From positions 310,001-374,000 of the forward strand of contig NZ_JACA01000005.1 of the NCBI RefSeq assembly GCF_000520995.1: a DNA stretch of 64,000 bases. The letters run 5' to 3'. Origin of the DNA: Aquimarina macrocephali JAMB N27. GTDB taxonomy: Bacteria > Bacteroidota > Bacteroidia > Flavobacteriales > Flavobacteriaceae. This document shows, one piece after another, positions 54,396-63,857 of this stretch. The notes below the pieces were generated by a model. The model did not search any database. It saw only the letters and a list, made by a program, of their open reading frames with translations, and was not told the origin of the DNA. The number at the start of each line of letters is the position of its first letter. The first letter of the stretch is position 1. Position numbers and translations under genes: made by a program.

Positions 54396-54403
54396 TATAT
54401 TTG
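54396..54403 (+). promoter_or_regulatory. -7 promoter element for the T9SS type B client operon
   Basis: TATATTTG followed by C matches TAnnTTTG. It places a transcript start about 108 bp before the TTG start at 54515. The nearest TTG upstream is 26 bp away, wider than usual. Confidence 0.45.
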
Positions 54404-54514
54404 CTGTTAAATTTTTCCTACCCGCATAAAATCTGCATGTAATTGTAAGATTTATATCAATGTTTTTTGTAAAATATTTTAGATGTTGAATATTTATTAA
54501 ATAAAAAACCAATT

Positions 54515-57277
54515 TTGAAATATACTAGCAAGTTACTATTTCTATTATTTATCATATCCCTAATTACACAGAGAATACATTCGCAATGTAATCTAGGTCT
54601 TATCACTATTGAAAAGTGTGATATGGAAAATATAGACTTCGATGGGGTTGATGGACCCGATGGGATTATCAATATATATACAGAGACAGGCACAACTCCT
54701 GCAGATGGAACATGGACTATAGACCCAAAATTTGTTTCAGCATTCGACGCTGCGACGGGTAATTTATTTATGTGGGAACTAAAAAAGTCGACCACAATAA
54801 TTACACAAGATGATTATTTTTTCGAATTAAAGAATGCAACTTGTGGAGATGTTCCTGTTAGGACAGCAAGATTAGTTTTGGGCCCATATTCTGGTGTAGC
54901 ACTTCCACCATCAGGACCACTTAATGTAAATGCTCAAGGTTGTGACCTTATTGGTTTTGATTTATTTAGTGCGTTTGCATTAGATAAGAATACACCATCT
55001 CCACATTTGAATGGGGAATGGACATACAATGGTTCTAGTAGTAGCTTTATAAGTGTTAATAATGATGGTTTTCTTAAGGTAGAAATACCTTACCAGCCTG
55101 GAGTGCCTTTAGTAGATCAGGAAGTTTTCGAATTGACTTATACTGTTTCAGGTATTGCGGGATGCTCTCCTCCACAACAAACTACCGTTCGGGTAGCAAT
55201 GGTTAGACAAGTAGATTCGGGAGAATCTGAGCCCATTCATATTTGTGAAGACGATCTTTTGGCTGGAGTATATGATGCCGATATAGATTTAACTAATGAC
55301 CTATATTTATTAGGAGAAGATATTGAAGGAATATGGCTGCCAGAACCTACAGGACAAATTGATAATTCACAGGATTCGATGGTTAATCTGAGAGCGATTT
55401 ATGATAACCTTATTGATAATGGTAATAATTTACGATTTGGAAGGAAAAAATTTGATTTTACCTATAGTGTAGAGCAACGTTCTGCAGTGTGTAGTGATGA
55501 AACTACGAAAGTTAGTTTTGTGTTTTATGAACAACTTAGGCCATTTAATCAAAGTAACCCTCCTTTTCAAAGATGTAATAATATCCCGGGAGAAATAGAT
55601 CTATATAATTTGCTGGAATTCACTACAGAAAATGGCTTACTATTCGAATATTTTAGTGATAAAAAAACAAATTGGCGTTTGGTTTCAGGTTCATCTGATT
55701 TAGGGCTACATGTTTTATCACCTCCCAATCCATTAAAACCTTATACATATAAAGGAACTATAAACCCTTTTGGAGCAGAACCGGGAACGTATGTTTTTGA
55801 ATATGCAGTGAGCCCCAGTATTAATGGTGATCCTGATTCTGTTTGTGATCCCTATGCGACTAATCCATTAGGAGAATTTTATTGCGAACATCCTTGTGAT
55901 GTTATGACTGCCAGAGTAGAAATTCAAATATTTGGATTTGACTATGCAGGAGAAGATACAAAAGATATTAGTTTATGTGAATCTCAAGGACAAGTAGATC
56001 TTAGAAGTTTATTAAGAACTAATGGTACTACAGTAGTAACAACAGGAGTTTGGACAAACACAGCTGGAGATGTAATTGATAATACATTTGTTTTTCCAAA
56101 TAGTAATAGCTCACAAACATTTGCATTTACATACACAACAAATACTATAAATGGATGTGTTGATAGTGCAGATTTAACATTTACAGTTAACACATTACCT
56201 AATGCAGGAGAGAATGCAAGTAGAACACTCTGCTCAGACGATTTAACGATAACACTTTTTGATCTTTTAGGAGGAAACCCAGTTACCACAGGAACTTGGG
56301 CGGGTCCTTTTGGATATACTTCACCAGATCATTTAGGTATTTTTGATTCTGATAATGTTTTGCTGCCAGTTTTGGGAGCAGGAGATTATATATATGTAGT
56401 ACCTGGTAATCCAGGGTGTTCTGCACAAGATCAATCTACAGTAACTATTACCATTGTCGAACCAGTAGAAATTGGTAATGATCGAAGTGAAACGTTCTGT
56501 AAAATAGATGGTAGAGTAAGCTTGTATTCGCTTTTAGACAGAGATACCCCACGTACTGGGATTTTTGAAGATACCGATAATACAGGTGCGTTAAGTGCGG
56601 ATGGAGTAGTAGAGTTTGCGACATTAACCAACAATATTTATAATTTTAGATATGTAATAGCAAATACGTTACCCTGTGATCAATCTTCTTTAAATGTAGC
56701 GATACAAATCATAGATTTACCGATTCCTAACGTACCTCCTCAGGAATTTTGTATTCTTGATGCCTCCAGATTAGAAGATATTGAAGTTGATGTTCTAAAC
56801 TATAACTGGTATGCCACATTAGAAAGTGAAATTCCTATTATTGATAATCCTTTACTTTTTGATAACCAGGTATATTATATTGCTACGATTGATGCAAATA
56901 ATTGTGAATCCGAACGTCTTGAAGTTTTGATAAATATATTAAATACCGGGGAGAGATTTGCAAATGGAGAATTATGTACTCTTGATTTTCAGGACGGAGT
57001 ATCACCAAACGGTGATAGCCAGAATGATACTTTTGATTTGTTGATAGAAGAGGTGTATAATATCCCAGAAGCATTCCCTGATTTTGATTTAAAAATATAC
57101 AATAGATACGGTAGCCTTGTTTATGAAGGAAATCTTAATACAGAAGAGTTTAGAGGAGAAAGCAATGTGTCTGTGCAGCTAGGAGATGACCTTCCTTCGG
57201 GAACATACTTTTATGTTTTTGTTCCAAACTTTGAAAATAATTTACCTATACAAGGAAGTTTTTACCTAAGCAGATAA
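54515..57277 (+). CDS. T9SS type B client (gliding-motility-associated C-terminal domain)
   Basis: 920 residues. A signal peptide (to about 24, RIHSQ) precedes a long region of repeated beta domains with conserved cysteines (GENASRTLCSDDLTITLFDL; GNDRSETFCKIDGRVSLYSL). The last 85 residues are the type B sorting domain (DFQDGVSPNGDSQNDTFDLL, KIYNRYGSLVYEGN, LPSGTYFYVF). Such proteins are exported by T9SS and are often adhesins or motility-associated. The start is TTG, supported by the signal peptide. The next gene, PorP/SprF-like, starts 4 bp after its stop, a common client-partner pairing. Confidence 0.93.
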   Translation: MKYTSKLLFLLFIISLITQRIHSQCNLGLITIEKCDMENIDFDGVDGPDGIINIYTETGTTPADGTWTIDPKFVSAFDAATGNLFMWELKKSTTIITQDDYFFELKNATCGDVPVRTARLVLGPYSGVALPPSGPLNVNAQGCDLIGFDLFSAFALDKNTPSPHLNGEWTYNGSSSSFISVNNDGFLKVEIPYQPGVPLVDQEVFELTYTVSGIAGCSPPQQTTVRVAMVRQVDSGESEPIHICEDDLLAGVYDADIDLTNDLYLLGEDIEGIWLPEPTGQIDNSQDSMVNLRAIYDNLIDNGNNLRFGRKKFDFTYSVEQRSAVCSDETTKVSFVFYEQLRPFNQSNPPFQRCNNIPGEIDLYNLLEFTTENGLLFEYFSDKKTNWRLVSGSSDLGLHVLSPPNPLKPYTYKGTINPFGAEPGTYVFEYAVSPSINGDPDSVCDPYATNPLGEFYCEHPCDVMTARVEIQIFGFDYAGEDTKDISLCESQGQVDLRSLLRTNGTTVVTTGVWTNTAGDVIDNTFVFPNSNSSQTFAFTYTTNTINGCVDSADLTFTVNTLPNAGENASRTLCSDDLTITLFDLLGGNPVTTGTWAGPFGYTSPDHLGIFDSDNVLLPVLGAGDYIYVVPGNPGCSAQDQSTVTITIVEPVEIGNDRSETFCKIDGRVSLYSLLDRDTPRTGIFEDTDNTGALSADGVVEFATLTNNIYNFRYVIANTLPCDQSSLNVAIQIIDLPIPNVPPQEFCILDASRLEDIEVDVLNYNWYATLESEIPIIDNPLLFDNQVYYIATIDANNCESERLEVLINILNTGERFANGELCTLDFQDGVSPNGDSQNDTFDLLIEEVYNIPEAFPDFDLKIYNRYGSLVYEGNLNTEEFRGESNVSVQLGDDLPSGTYFYVFVPNFENNLPIQGSFYLSR

Positions 57278-57281
57278 ACCA

Positions 57282-58199
57282 ATGAAATTGAAGTTAGTTT
57301 TTGTAATGTCAATAATTTTCTGCTCGATGATCTATGCTCAGCAGGAACCACAATATTCTCAATATATGTATAATATGAGTACGGTTAATCCCGCATATGC
57401 TACAGGTCAGAATGGATTGATTTCGACTGGGTTGTTATACAGAAGACAATGGACAGGTATTGAAGGAGCGCCACAAACAGCCAATATATTTGCTAATATT
57501 CCTATGAGTGAAAAAATTGAGCTTAGTATAAATTATGTAAACGATAGGATAGGAGATGCTATCCCGGTTAATAATGATTATATAAATGTTGATTTTGCAT
57601 ATATCACAAGAATTTCTGATCAGACTCGATTATCATACGGACTAAAAGCAGGTATCAATAATTTTAAAATTGATCCTTCTGGTTCTGATGTAGCTAATGA
57701 TCCTGCGTTTGCAGATAATACATCTACTACACAATTGAATATTGGAGCAGGCTTGTATTTGTTTACTAATAATTTTTACGCGGGTATATCTTCGCCAAAC
57801 TTACTTCCTAGCGATATAGATATTGATGGTATAGGTGTTGCACAAACAAAAACACATATATATGGTATAGCAGGTTATGTCTTTGATTTTATTGATGAAG
57901 TAAAATTAAAACCTTCAATGGTTATCAAGCAGGTTGTAGATTCTCCTTTAACCTTTGATCTTTCACTAAATTCTTTGATTTATGATAAATTCGAATTAGG
58001 GATATCTTACCGATATACGGACTCTTTTATTGCTTTGGCGGGGTTTAATATTACAAAAAACCTAAAAGTTGGATATTCCTATGATTTTAGTGTTAGTGAT
58101 TTAAGTGGTTATAATAATGGAAGCCATGAAATTGTAATATTATTCAATTTTGATCTTCTTAAGTTTAGTAATAAATATTCCTCTCCAAGATTTTTCTAG
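57282..58199 (+). CDS. PorP/SprF family type IX secretion membrane protein
   Basis: 305 residues with a signal peptide (to about 19) and the PorP/SprF N-terminal signature QEPQYSQYMYNMSTVNPAYA, then LYRRQWTGIEGAPQTANIFA. These are outer membrane beta-barrels that work with type B clients; SprF is needed for SprB secretion. Placed directly after the type B client and directly before the OmpA/PD40 gene (the next ATG immediately follows the stop). Confidence 0.95.
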   Translation: MKLKLVFVMSIIFCSMIYAQQEPQYSQYMYNMSTVNPAYATGQNGLISTGLLYRRQWTGIEGAPQTANIFANIPMSEKIELSINYVNDRIGDAIPVNNDYINVDFAYITRISDQTRLSYGLKAGINNFKIDPSGSDVANDPAFADNTSTTQLNIGAGLYLFTNNFYAGISSPNLLPSDIDIDGIGVAQTKTHIYGIAGYVFDFIDEVKLKPSMVIKQVVDSPLTFDLSLNSLIYDKFELGISYRYTDSFIALAGFNITKNLKVGYSYDFSVSDLSGYNNGSHEIVILFNFDLLKFSNKYSSPRFF

Positions 58200-60278
58200 A
58201 TGATGAAAGCTAAGATATTATTGATAATAACTGTACTGATTACTCAATTTGCCTTTTCACAACAAAAAAGCAGAGCAGATCGTTTTTTTGAAAAAGGAGA
58301 TTTTATAAATGCTGCACAGCAATATGAAGAAGAGTTAAATAAGGAAGGGTATACAAAACATATCCTTAAAAATATTACCACTTCATACTATAATACTTTT
58401 CAATTTAGAAAAGCTTATCGATATCTAAAGATATTAACTTCGGGTAAGTTTTATGATAAAGATAAAACATATCATAATCAGTATAATTTTGTGATGTATC
58501 AGGTGCTTTCTGCATTAGGAGAATATGAAAAATCTGTAGAATACCTTTCTATATACAAGTCAAACAATACCGTGAGAGATTTTAGTGCCTCTGATGCGAT
58601 TTCTACAATAGAGGATTTTAAATTAAAAGATGATGATTATACTATAGCAAGTGCTGCTTTTAACTCAGAAGCTTCTGAGTTTGGAGCTATTAAGAGAGAT
58701 AGTATTCTTTATTTTAGTACAGATAGACGTCCTTATAGTCCTTTAGATAAAAACTATAGGTGGACACATCGCCCGTTTTTGGATATTTATAAAGTAAAGG
58801 TGGACCAGAACAATAAACCTGTTTCTGAAATTGAAACTATTTCAAAAGAAATTAATTCAAAACTTCATGAAGGGAATTTTTGTTTTACTACCGACGGAAA
58901 TACAATCTACTTGTCTAAAAGTAATTCTGAAAAAGGAAAAAAGAAATTTGATAGTATTAATAATAATGCTATTCATTTATATAAGGCCATTAAGGTTGAT
59001 GGTAAGTGGGGCAAACCTGAGAAATTAGAATTTAATGATGTAAACTACTCTGTTGAGCACCCTTCATTAAGTGCAAATGGAGAGATGTTATATTTTAGTT
59101 CGAATATGCCTGGAGGATATGGAGATTTTGATATTTATTTTGTTACCGTAAATCAGGATGGTACATATGGTAAACCAACTAATCTGGGGCCAACGATTAA
59201 CACCGAAAATAGAGAGCAGTTTCCATTTATTTCAGAAAAGGGTCATTTGTTTTTTTCTTCAAATGGACATTTAGGATTAGGTATGATGGATATATTTGTT
59301 TCAGAACTACGAAAAGAAAAACTAATCAGACCCGTTAATCTAGGAGCGCCAATTAATTCTAGCTACGATGATTTTTCTATCACATATTATAACGAAACAG
59401 ATGGTTTTTTTGCATCAAACCGAAAAAAATCAGGAGATGATATTTATACCTTTTCTCAGATTGGAGATATTTTCCCACGCGAATATAGAACACGTTTTGA
59501 AGTCCGGGATTTTGCAACCGATAATTATATCGCCAATCCAGATGTTGTTTTGTATAATAACGATAATGTAAAGGTGTATGAGGGTCAATTAGATTCTATT
59601 GCAGCTTTTGATCTAAAGATATTTCCTGGGAGATATAACTTTAAAGCTTCTGCAGATAAGTATAAAACTAGAACCAAACCGTTGATGGTTAAGGAGAAAG
59701 ATGAAGAGATCTACATTATTTACTTGGATAGAGAAAAGGATATTGCCGTAACAGATGATGAAAACAGAATACAATCCAGTGACAGTACTAATATCAATGA
59801 GCGTACTAGAATTAGTGAATCTAATACAGAGCGTAAAAAAGAAGAAATAACCAAAACCAGACTAAGAGAAATCCTTCTTGCAGACAAAGATGGCCCGCCG
59901 GTTATAGAAAAGAATGGAAAACTCTATTTTGATATGCCTCCAATTTATTTTGATTATGATAAATGGAATATACGAGCTGATTCTAAAAAAGTGCTTGATA
60001 AACTTGCTGCAAAGTTAGAACGATATAAGACGGTTTATATTAATATAAGTTCCCATACAGATAGTAGAGGTACAGAATCATATAATCAGGTGTTATCGGC
60101 AAAAAGAGCTGAATCTACACGTAATTATCTCGCTTTGGTAGGGTATGTAAATGCAAGGAGAATGCAGTTTGTTGGATTTGGTGAATCACAACCTCTAATT
60201 GACTGTGGTAGTAAAGTATGTACAGAAGAAGATCATCAAACCAATAGGAGGAGTGAATTCGAAATTATTAAGTATTAA
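58200..60278 (+). CDS. OmpA-family PD40/TPR protein (PorE-like)
   Basis: 692 residues. A signal peptide (to about 20) precedes TPR-like repeats (about 25-140) and a PD40/WD40-like propeller (ILYFSTDRRPYSPLDKNYRW; NGEMLYFSSNMPGGYGDFDI). A carboxypeptidase-regulatory-like fold (about 430-510) follows, and then a C-terminal OmpA domain (about 575-692) with YFDYDKWNIRADSKKVLDKL and NISSHTDSRGTESYNQVLSA. This architecture is that of PorE-like T9SS-associated lipoprotein partners that bind peptidoglycan, though no lipobox is seen here. It starts on the base after the PorP/SprF stop. Confidence 0.9.
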   Translation: MMKAKILLIITVLITQFAFSQQKSRADRFFEKGDFINAAQQYEEELNKEGYTKHILKNITTSYYNTFQFRKAYRYLKILTSGKFYDKDKTYHNQYNFVMYQVLSALGEYEKSVEYLSIYKSNNTVRDFSASDAISTIEDFKLKDDDYTIASAAFNSEASEFGAIKRDSILYFSTDRRPYSPLDKNYRWTHRPFLDIYKVKVDQNNKPVSEIETISKEINSKLHEGNFCFTTDGNTIYLSKSNSEKGKKKFDSINNNAIHLYKAIKVDGKWGKPEKLEFNDVNYSVEHPSLSANGEMLYFSSNMPGGYGDFDIYFVTVNQDGTYGKPTNLGPTINTENREQFPFISEKGHLFFSSNGHLGLGMMDIFVSELRKEKLIRPVNLGAPINSSYDDFSITYYNETDGFFASNRKKSGDDIYTFSQIGDIFPREYRTRFEVRDFATDNYIANPDVVLYNNDNVKVYEGQLDSIAAFDLKIFPGRYNFKASADKYKTRTKPLMVKEKDEEIYIIYLDREKDIAVTDDENRIQSSDSTNINERTRISESNTERKKEEITKTRLREILLADKDGPPVIEKNGKLYFDMPPIYFDYDKWNIRADSKKVLDKLAAKLERYKTVYINISSHTDSRGTESYNQVLSAKRAESTRNYLALVGYVNARRMQFVGFGESQPLIDCGSKVCTEEDHQTNRRSEFEIIKY

Positions 60279-60305
60279 TAATTTACTGAAACGCATTACA
60301 ATCTT

Positions 60306-60336
60306 TTGTTTTCTAATAAATTAAATTGTACTTTTG
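60306..60336 (+). promoter_or_regulatory. rpsA promoter
   Basis: TTG at 60306-60308, a 20-bp spacer, and TACTTTTG (60329-60336) followed by C: a near-ideal Bacteroidetes promoter. The transcript would start near 60340, giving a leader of about 112 bases before rpsA. Confidence 0.75.
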
Positions 60337-60339
60337 CAC

Positions 60340-60371
60340 TCCTTTTTAGCGAATAAGAGGATTAAAAAGGA
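60340..60371 (+). promoter_or_regulatory. 5'-terminal hairpin in the rpsA leader
   Basis: TCCTTTTTA and TAAAAAGGA form a 9-bp stem with a 14-base loop at the predicted 5' end of the mRNA. It could be a stability or autoregulatory element; S1 is known to autoregulate its own translation in E. coli. No link is shown here. Confidence 0.4.
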
Positions 60372-60451
60372 CATAGTTTAATTTAATTAATACTTCTGTA
60401 TAATTTTCGTCTTGATTCTCAATAATATACAGGATACAAATTTTATCTTCA

Positions 60452-62272
60452 ATGTCTGAAGAAACAAAAAACACAGACGTTCAGGAAGTAGAGAAGAAAG
60501 CAGTAGCTGAAACTCCACAACAAGCAAACCCTGAACAATTCCTAAAAGATTTTAACTGGCATAACTACGAAGAAGGGATAGATCCTATCGCTGATTCAAA
60601 ACTTGAAGAGTTTGAAAAGTTAGTTGCCGAGAATTTTGTGGATACCCTAAACGATGAGGTAGTAGACGGAACAGTAATTAATATCACTGATCGTGATGCT
60701 ATTATTGATATCAATGCTAAAAGTGAAGGTGTTATCTCGCTAAACGAATTTCGTTATAACCCAGATCTTAAAGTAGGAGACAAGGTAGAGGTTTTAATTG
60801 ATGTGCGTGAAGACGCTACAGGTCAATTAATCTTATCTCACCGTAAAGCTCGTGTGATTAAAGCATGGGATAGAGTAAATAGTGCTCATGATACAGGTGA
60901 AATTGTAAATGGTTTTGTGAAATGTAGAACCAAAGGAGGTATGATCGTAGATGTATTTGGTATTGAAGCTTTCTTACCAGGTTCTCAAATCGATGTGAAG
61001 CCAATTCGTGATTATGATGCGTATGTAGGAAAAACAATGGAATTTAAAGTGGTGAAAATAAACCACGAATTCAAAAACGTTGTTGTATCTCATAAAGCGC
61101 TTATCGAAGCAGATATCGAAGAGCAGAAAAAAGAAATTATTGGTCAATTAGAAAAAGGTCAAGTATTAGAAGGTACTGTTAAGAATGTTACTTCTTATGG
61201 TGTATTTGTTGATCTTGGAGGAGTTGATGGATTAGTTCATATTACAGATCTTTCTTGGTCTAGAATCAACCATCCAAATGAGATCGTTGAACTTGATCAG
61301 AAGTTGAATGTAGTTATCTTAGACTTTGATGAGGCTAAGACTCGTATTCAATTAGGTCTTAAACAATTAAAACCACACCCATGGGAAGCTCTTGATAAAG
61401 AACTTAAAGTAGGTGATAAAGTTAAAGGTAAAGTTGTTGTAATTGCTGATTACGGTGCTTTTATCGAAGTTGAAGAAGGAGTAGAAGGATTAATTCACGT
61501 ATCTGAAATGTCTTGGTCTACACATTTACGTTCTGCACAAGATTTCGTAAAAGTAGGTGATCAGGTAGAAGCAGTAATTCTTACCTTGGATAGAGAAGAA
61601 CGTAAGATGTCTCTTGGTATCAAGCAATTGACTCCAGATCCATGGACAGATATTACAACTAAATACCCTGTTGGATCTAAGCATAATGGTATTGTTCGTA
61701 ACTTCACTAATTTTGGTGTATTCGTAGAATTAGAAGAAGGTATCGATGGTTTAATTTATATCTCAGATCTTTCATGGACTAAGAAAATCAAACACCCATC
61801 AGACTTTACTAATGTAAGTGATAAGCTTGATGTGATTGTTCTTGAACTAGATGTAGAAGGACGTAAGTTAAGTCTAGGTCATAAGCAAACAGAAGATAAT
61901 CCTTGGGATAAATATGAAGGTGAATTTGCTTTAGGAACTAAGCATACTGCAACAATCGGTGAAATCGTAGACAAAGGTGCTACTATAGATTTCAATGAAG
62001 ATGTAGTTGCTTTTGTACCATCTCGTCATCTTGAAAAAGAAGATGGAAGCAAACTTAAGAAAGGTGATGAAGCAGAATTCCAAATTATTGAGTTCAATAA
62101 AGAATTCAAAAGAGTGGTTGCTTCTCATACAGCTTTATTCAAAGAAGAAGAAGCTAAGATCGTTAAACAAGCTGCGAAGAAAGCTGCTACAGGTTCAGCA
62201 GAAAAAACAACGCTTGGTGATATCGATGCTTTAGCAGATCTTAAAGCTAAAATGGAAAAAGGAGGGAACTAG
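60452..62272 (+). CDS. rpsA: 30S ribosomal protein S1
   Basis: 606 residues. An acidic N-terminal extension precedes six S1 RNA-binding domains at about 65-135, 150-215, 235-305, 322-390, 405-475 and 490-555. Central copies are strongest (GTVKNVTSYGVFVDLGGVDG and GKVVVIADYGAFIEVEEGVE). The Bacteroidetes S1 has this extra-long form. It binds mRNA at the ribosome, which matters in organisms with weak Shine-Dalgarno use. It is followed by a strong terminator. Confidence 0.97.
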   Translation: MSEETKNTDVQEVEKKAVAETPQQANPEQFLKDFNWHNYEEGIDPIADSKLEEFEKLVAENFVDTLNDEVVDGTVINITDRDAIIDINAKSEGVISLNEFRYNPDLKVGDKVEVLIDVREDATGQLILSHRKARVIKAWDRVNSAHDTGEIVNGFVKCRTKGGMIVDVFGIEAFLPGSQIDVKPIRDYDAYVGKTMEFKVVKINHEFKNVVVSHKALIEADIEEQKKEIIGQLEKGQVLEGTVKNVTSYGVFVDLGGVDGLVHITDLSWSRINHPNEIVELDQKLNVVILDFDEAKTRIQLGLKQLKPHPWEALDKELKVGDKVKGKVVVIADYGAFIEVEEGVEGLIHVSEMSWSTHLRSAQDFVKVGDQVEAVILTLDREERKMSLGIKQLTPDPWTDITTKYPVGSKHNGIVRNFTNFGVFVELEEGIDGLIYISDLSWTKKIKHPSDFTNVSDKLDVIVLELDVEGRKLSLGHKQTEDNPWDKYEGEFALGTKHTATIGEIVDKGATIDFNEDVVAFVPSRHLEKEDGSKLKKGDEAEFQIIEFNKEFKRVVASHTALFKEEEAKIVKQAAKKAATGSAEKTTLGDIDALADLKAKMEKGGN

Positions 62273-62296
62273 TTTCTCAACATTTTTTGATATAGC

Positions 62297-62329
62297 AAAG
62301 GCCGTTCTTATGAACGGCCTTTTGTTTTT
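62297..62329 (+). terminator. Terminator after rpsA
   Basis: 11-bp stem AAAGGCCGTTC / GAACGGCCTTT with loop TTAT, then TGTTTTT. A second, weaker hairpin with T-run (ACACTG/CAGTGT, 62336-62351) follows it, so termination may be in tandem. Confidence 0.92.
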
Positions 62330-62351
62330 ATAAATACACTGTATCCAGTGT

Positions 62352-62646
62352 TGTTTTTACTTCCCTCTACTTTGGGCTTATTCTGCTCAAAATTATAACT
62401 ATGTTTTATTAGTATATACCATAACCATGATTATAACTGGGTTTTTTGACATGTACTCTAGTGAAAAATGGTTTGATTAGCAAACATAATACAATGATAT
62501 TATTATTTGATAATGTGTTGACTTGACTGAATTGTAAAATTTTATATCCCTGAAAAATGGGAGGTTATTTTCACTAATAGTAGTATGGTATAGAGAGTGA
62601 AGCTTCCTGATATTTGCATTGTACAAAATCATAAACGTTTTTTAAA
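62352..62646. other. Intergenic stretch, no gene
   Basis: AT-rich DNA between the rpsA terminators and a small secreted-protein gene. A one-mismatch -7 element (GATATTTG, 62609-62616) lies about 30 bp before the next ATG. No RNA gene or small ORF can be supported. Confidence 0.4.
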
Positions 62647-63048
62647 ATGAAAAATATAAACAGGGCAATCATATTTGTATTAAATTTTTTAATAATCATT
62701 CAGGCAAATGCCAAAGAAACAAATAGACTGGCAATTGCAGTAAATGATAAGCCAATTATAACGTCTGTAAAAAAGAATATAGATACAGAGCCAAAAAATA
62801 AAAAAACTAAAAAAGTAACTAAGAATAAAAGTTTTCATTCTATCAAAAAATGGAAAATAACGATAGAATACACAGATGGCGGTATTATGTCTAAAACTAT
62901 TGTTGTAAAAGAAAACTCTAATTTAAGTGCTTTGGAAACGGCATTCCTGGAAGCCGAAAAATATATGAAGACTATTGAAGATATTAAGAATTATGAAGTA
63001 TCTCCAGTGTCCAAAAACTCGTTTGTACTATTAGCTGGGGGAATATAG
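62647..63048 (+). CDS. Small secreted protein of unknown function
   Basis: 133 residues with a signal peptide (to about residue 22, IQANA). The mature part is very basic in the first half (KKNIDTEPKNKKTKKVTKNK) and mixed in the second half (KKWKITIEYTDGGIMSKTIV). No family is recognised. It stands between two terminators as a single gene. Confidence 0.75.
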   Translation: MKNINRAIIFVLNFLIIIQANAKETNRLAIAVNDKPIITSVKKNIDTEPKNKKTKKVTKNKSFHSIKKWKITIEYTDGGIMSKTIVVKENSNLSALETAFLEAEKYMKTIEDIKNYEVSPVSKNSFVLLAGGI

Positions 63049-63064
63049 TATAGATAATTATTTT

Positions 63065-63099
63065 AAAAAGGCGTAATTATTAAATTACGCCTTTTTTTG
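63065..63099. terminator. Terminator after the small secreted protein
   Basis: 14-bp stem AAAAAGGCGTAATT / AATTACGCCTTTTT with loop ATTA and a T-run. It also has an A-run on its left, so it could work in either direction. Confidence 0.9.
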
Positions 63100-63216
63100 T
63101 AGCTCATAATGTTGAAGGGATCTCTTTTTTATATACTATAAATTTAGAACTATTAATTTACGGTAATATGTTTTCTGCAAAGTAGATTTTCTATAGTATG
63201 TTATTTAGAAATTGAA

Positions 63217-63246
63217 TTGTATAGTTCCAAAATTTCACTACTTTTG
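63217..63246 (+). promoter_or_regulatory. pyrR promoter
   Basis: TTG at 63217-63219, a 19-bp spacer, and TACTTTTG at 63239-63246, matching the Bacteroidetes consensus. The transcript start near 63250 leaves a leader of about 22 bases. It also rules out an in-frame TTG start at 63212 for pyrR. Confidence 0.75.
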
Positions 63247-63271
63247 TATTCCAGATATCCATTTGGAGATT

Positions 63272-63811
63272 ATGAGTCAAAAATTACTACTTAGTGCGAA
63301 AGAGATTGATATAATTCTGCACCGTTTGGCTTGTCAATTAATTGAAAATCATACGCATTTTAGAGATACTGTTTTAATTGGGATTCAGCCTAGAGGAGCT
63401 TTTTTAGCTGATCGTATCAAGAAAATTTTGGTAGATCATTATATGGTAACAGATATCAAATTAGGTTACCTTGATATTACGTTCTATCGAGACGATTTTA
63501 GGAGAGGAGAAAAAATTCTTGAGGCTAATAAAACCCATATTGATTTTGTTGTAGAAGATAAACGAATTGTGTTTATTGATGATGTATTATATACAGGACG
63601 AAGTATTAGAGCAGCTTTGACAGCTGTACAATCTTTTGGAAGGCCACAAGAAATTGAACTACTAACGCTAATTGACAGACGTTTTAGTAGACATTTACCG
63701 ATACAACCTAATTATAGAGGTCGACAGGTAGATGCCATAAATCAAGAAAAGGTGAAAGTAGATTGGGAAGAAAATGATGGTAAAGATGCCGTGTATTTGA
63801 TAGGAAATTAA
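63272..63811 (+). CDS. pyrR: Bifunctional pyr regulator / uracil phosphoribosyltransferase
   Basis: 179 residues, standard PyrR length. The PRPP loop is IVFIDDVLYTGRSIRAALTA. The N-terminal IIDIILHRLACQ-like helix and IGIQPRGAFLADRI are also characteristic, as is LLTLIDRRFSRHLPIQPNYR. In Bacillus it binds the pyr mRNA to control attenuation; many relatives keep only the UPRT activity. The ATG at 63272 fits the family start and lies downstream of the promoter. It precedes pyrB by 46 bp. Confidence 0.95.
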   Translation: MSQKLLLSAKEIDIILHRLACQLIENHTHFRDTVLIGIQPRGAFLADRIKKILVDHYMVTDIKLGYLDITFYRDDFRRGEKILEANKTHIDFVVEDKRIVFIDDVLYTGRSIRAALTAVQSFGRPQEIELLTLIDRRFSRHLPIQPNYRGRQVDAINQEKVKVDWEENDGKDAVYLIGN

Positions 63812-63857
63812 GATCTCTAAATAAGATTGTTTTATTTAAAATTATAAATTAAGACGA

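Noticed and set aside
63212..63271. TTG start 60 bp upstream for pyrR
   Set aside because: The promoter (63217-63246) lies within the extension; PyrR length is normal from 63272.
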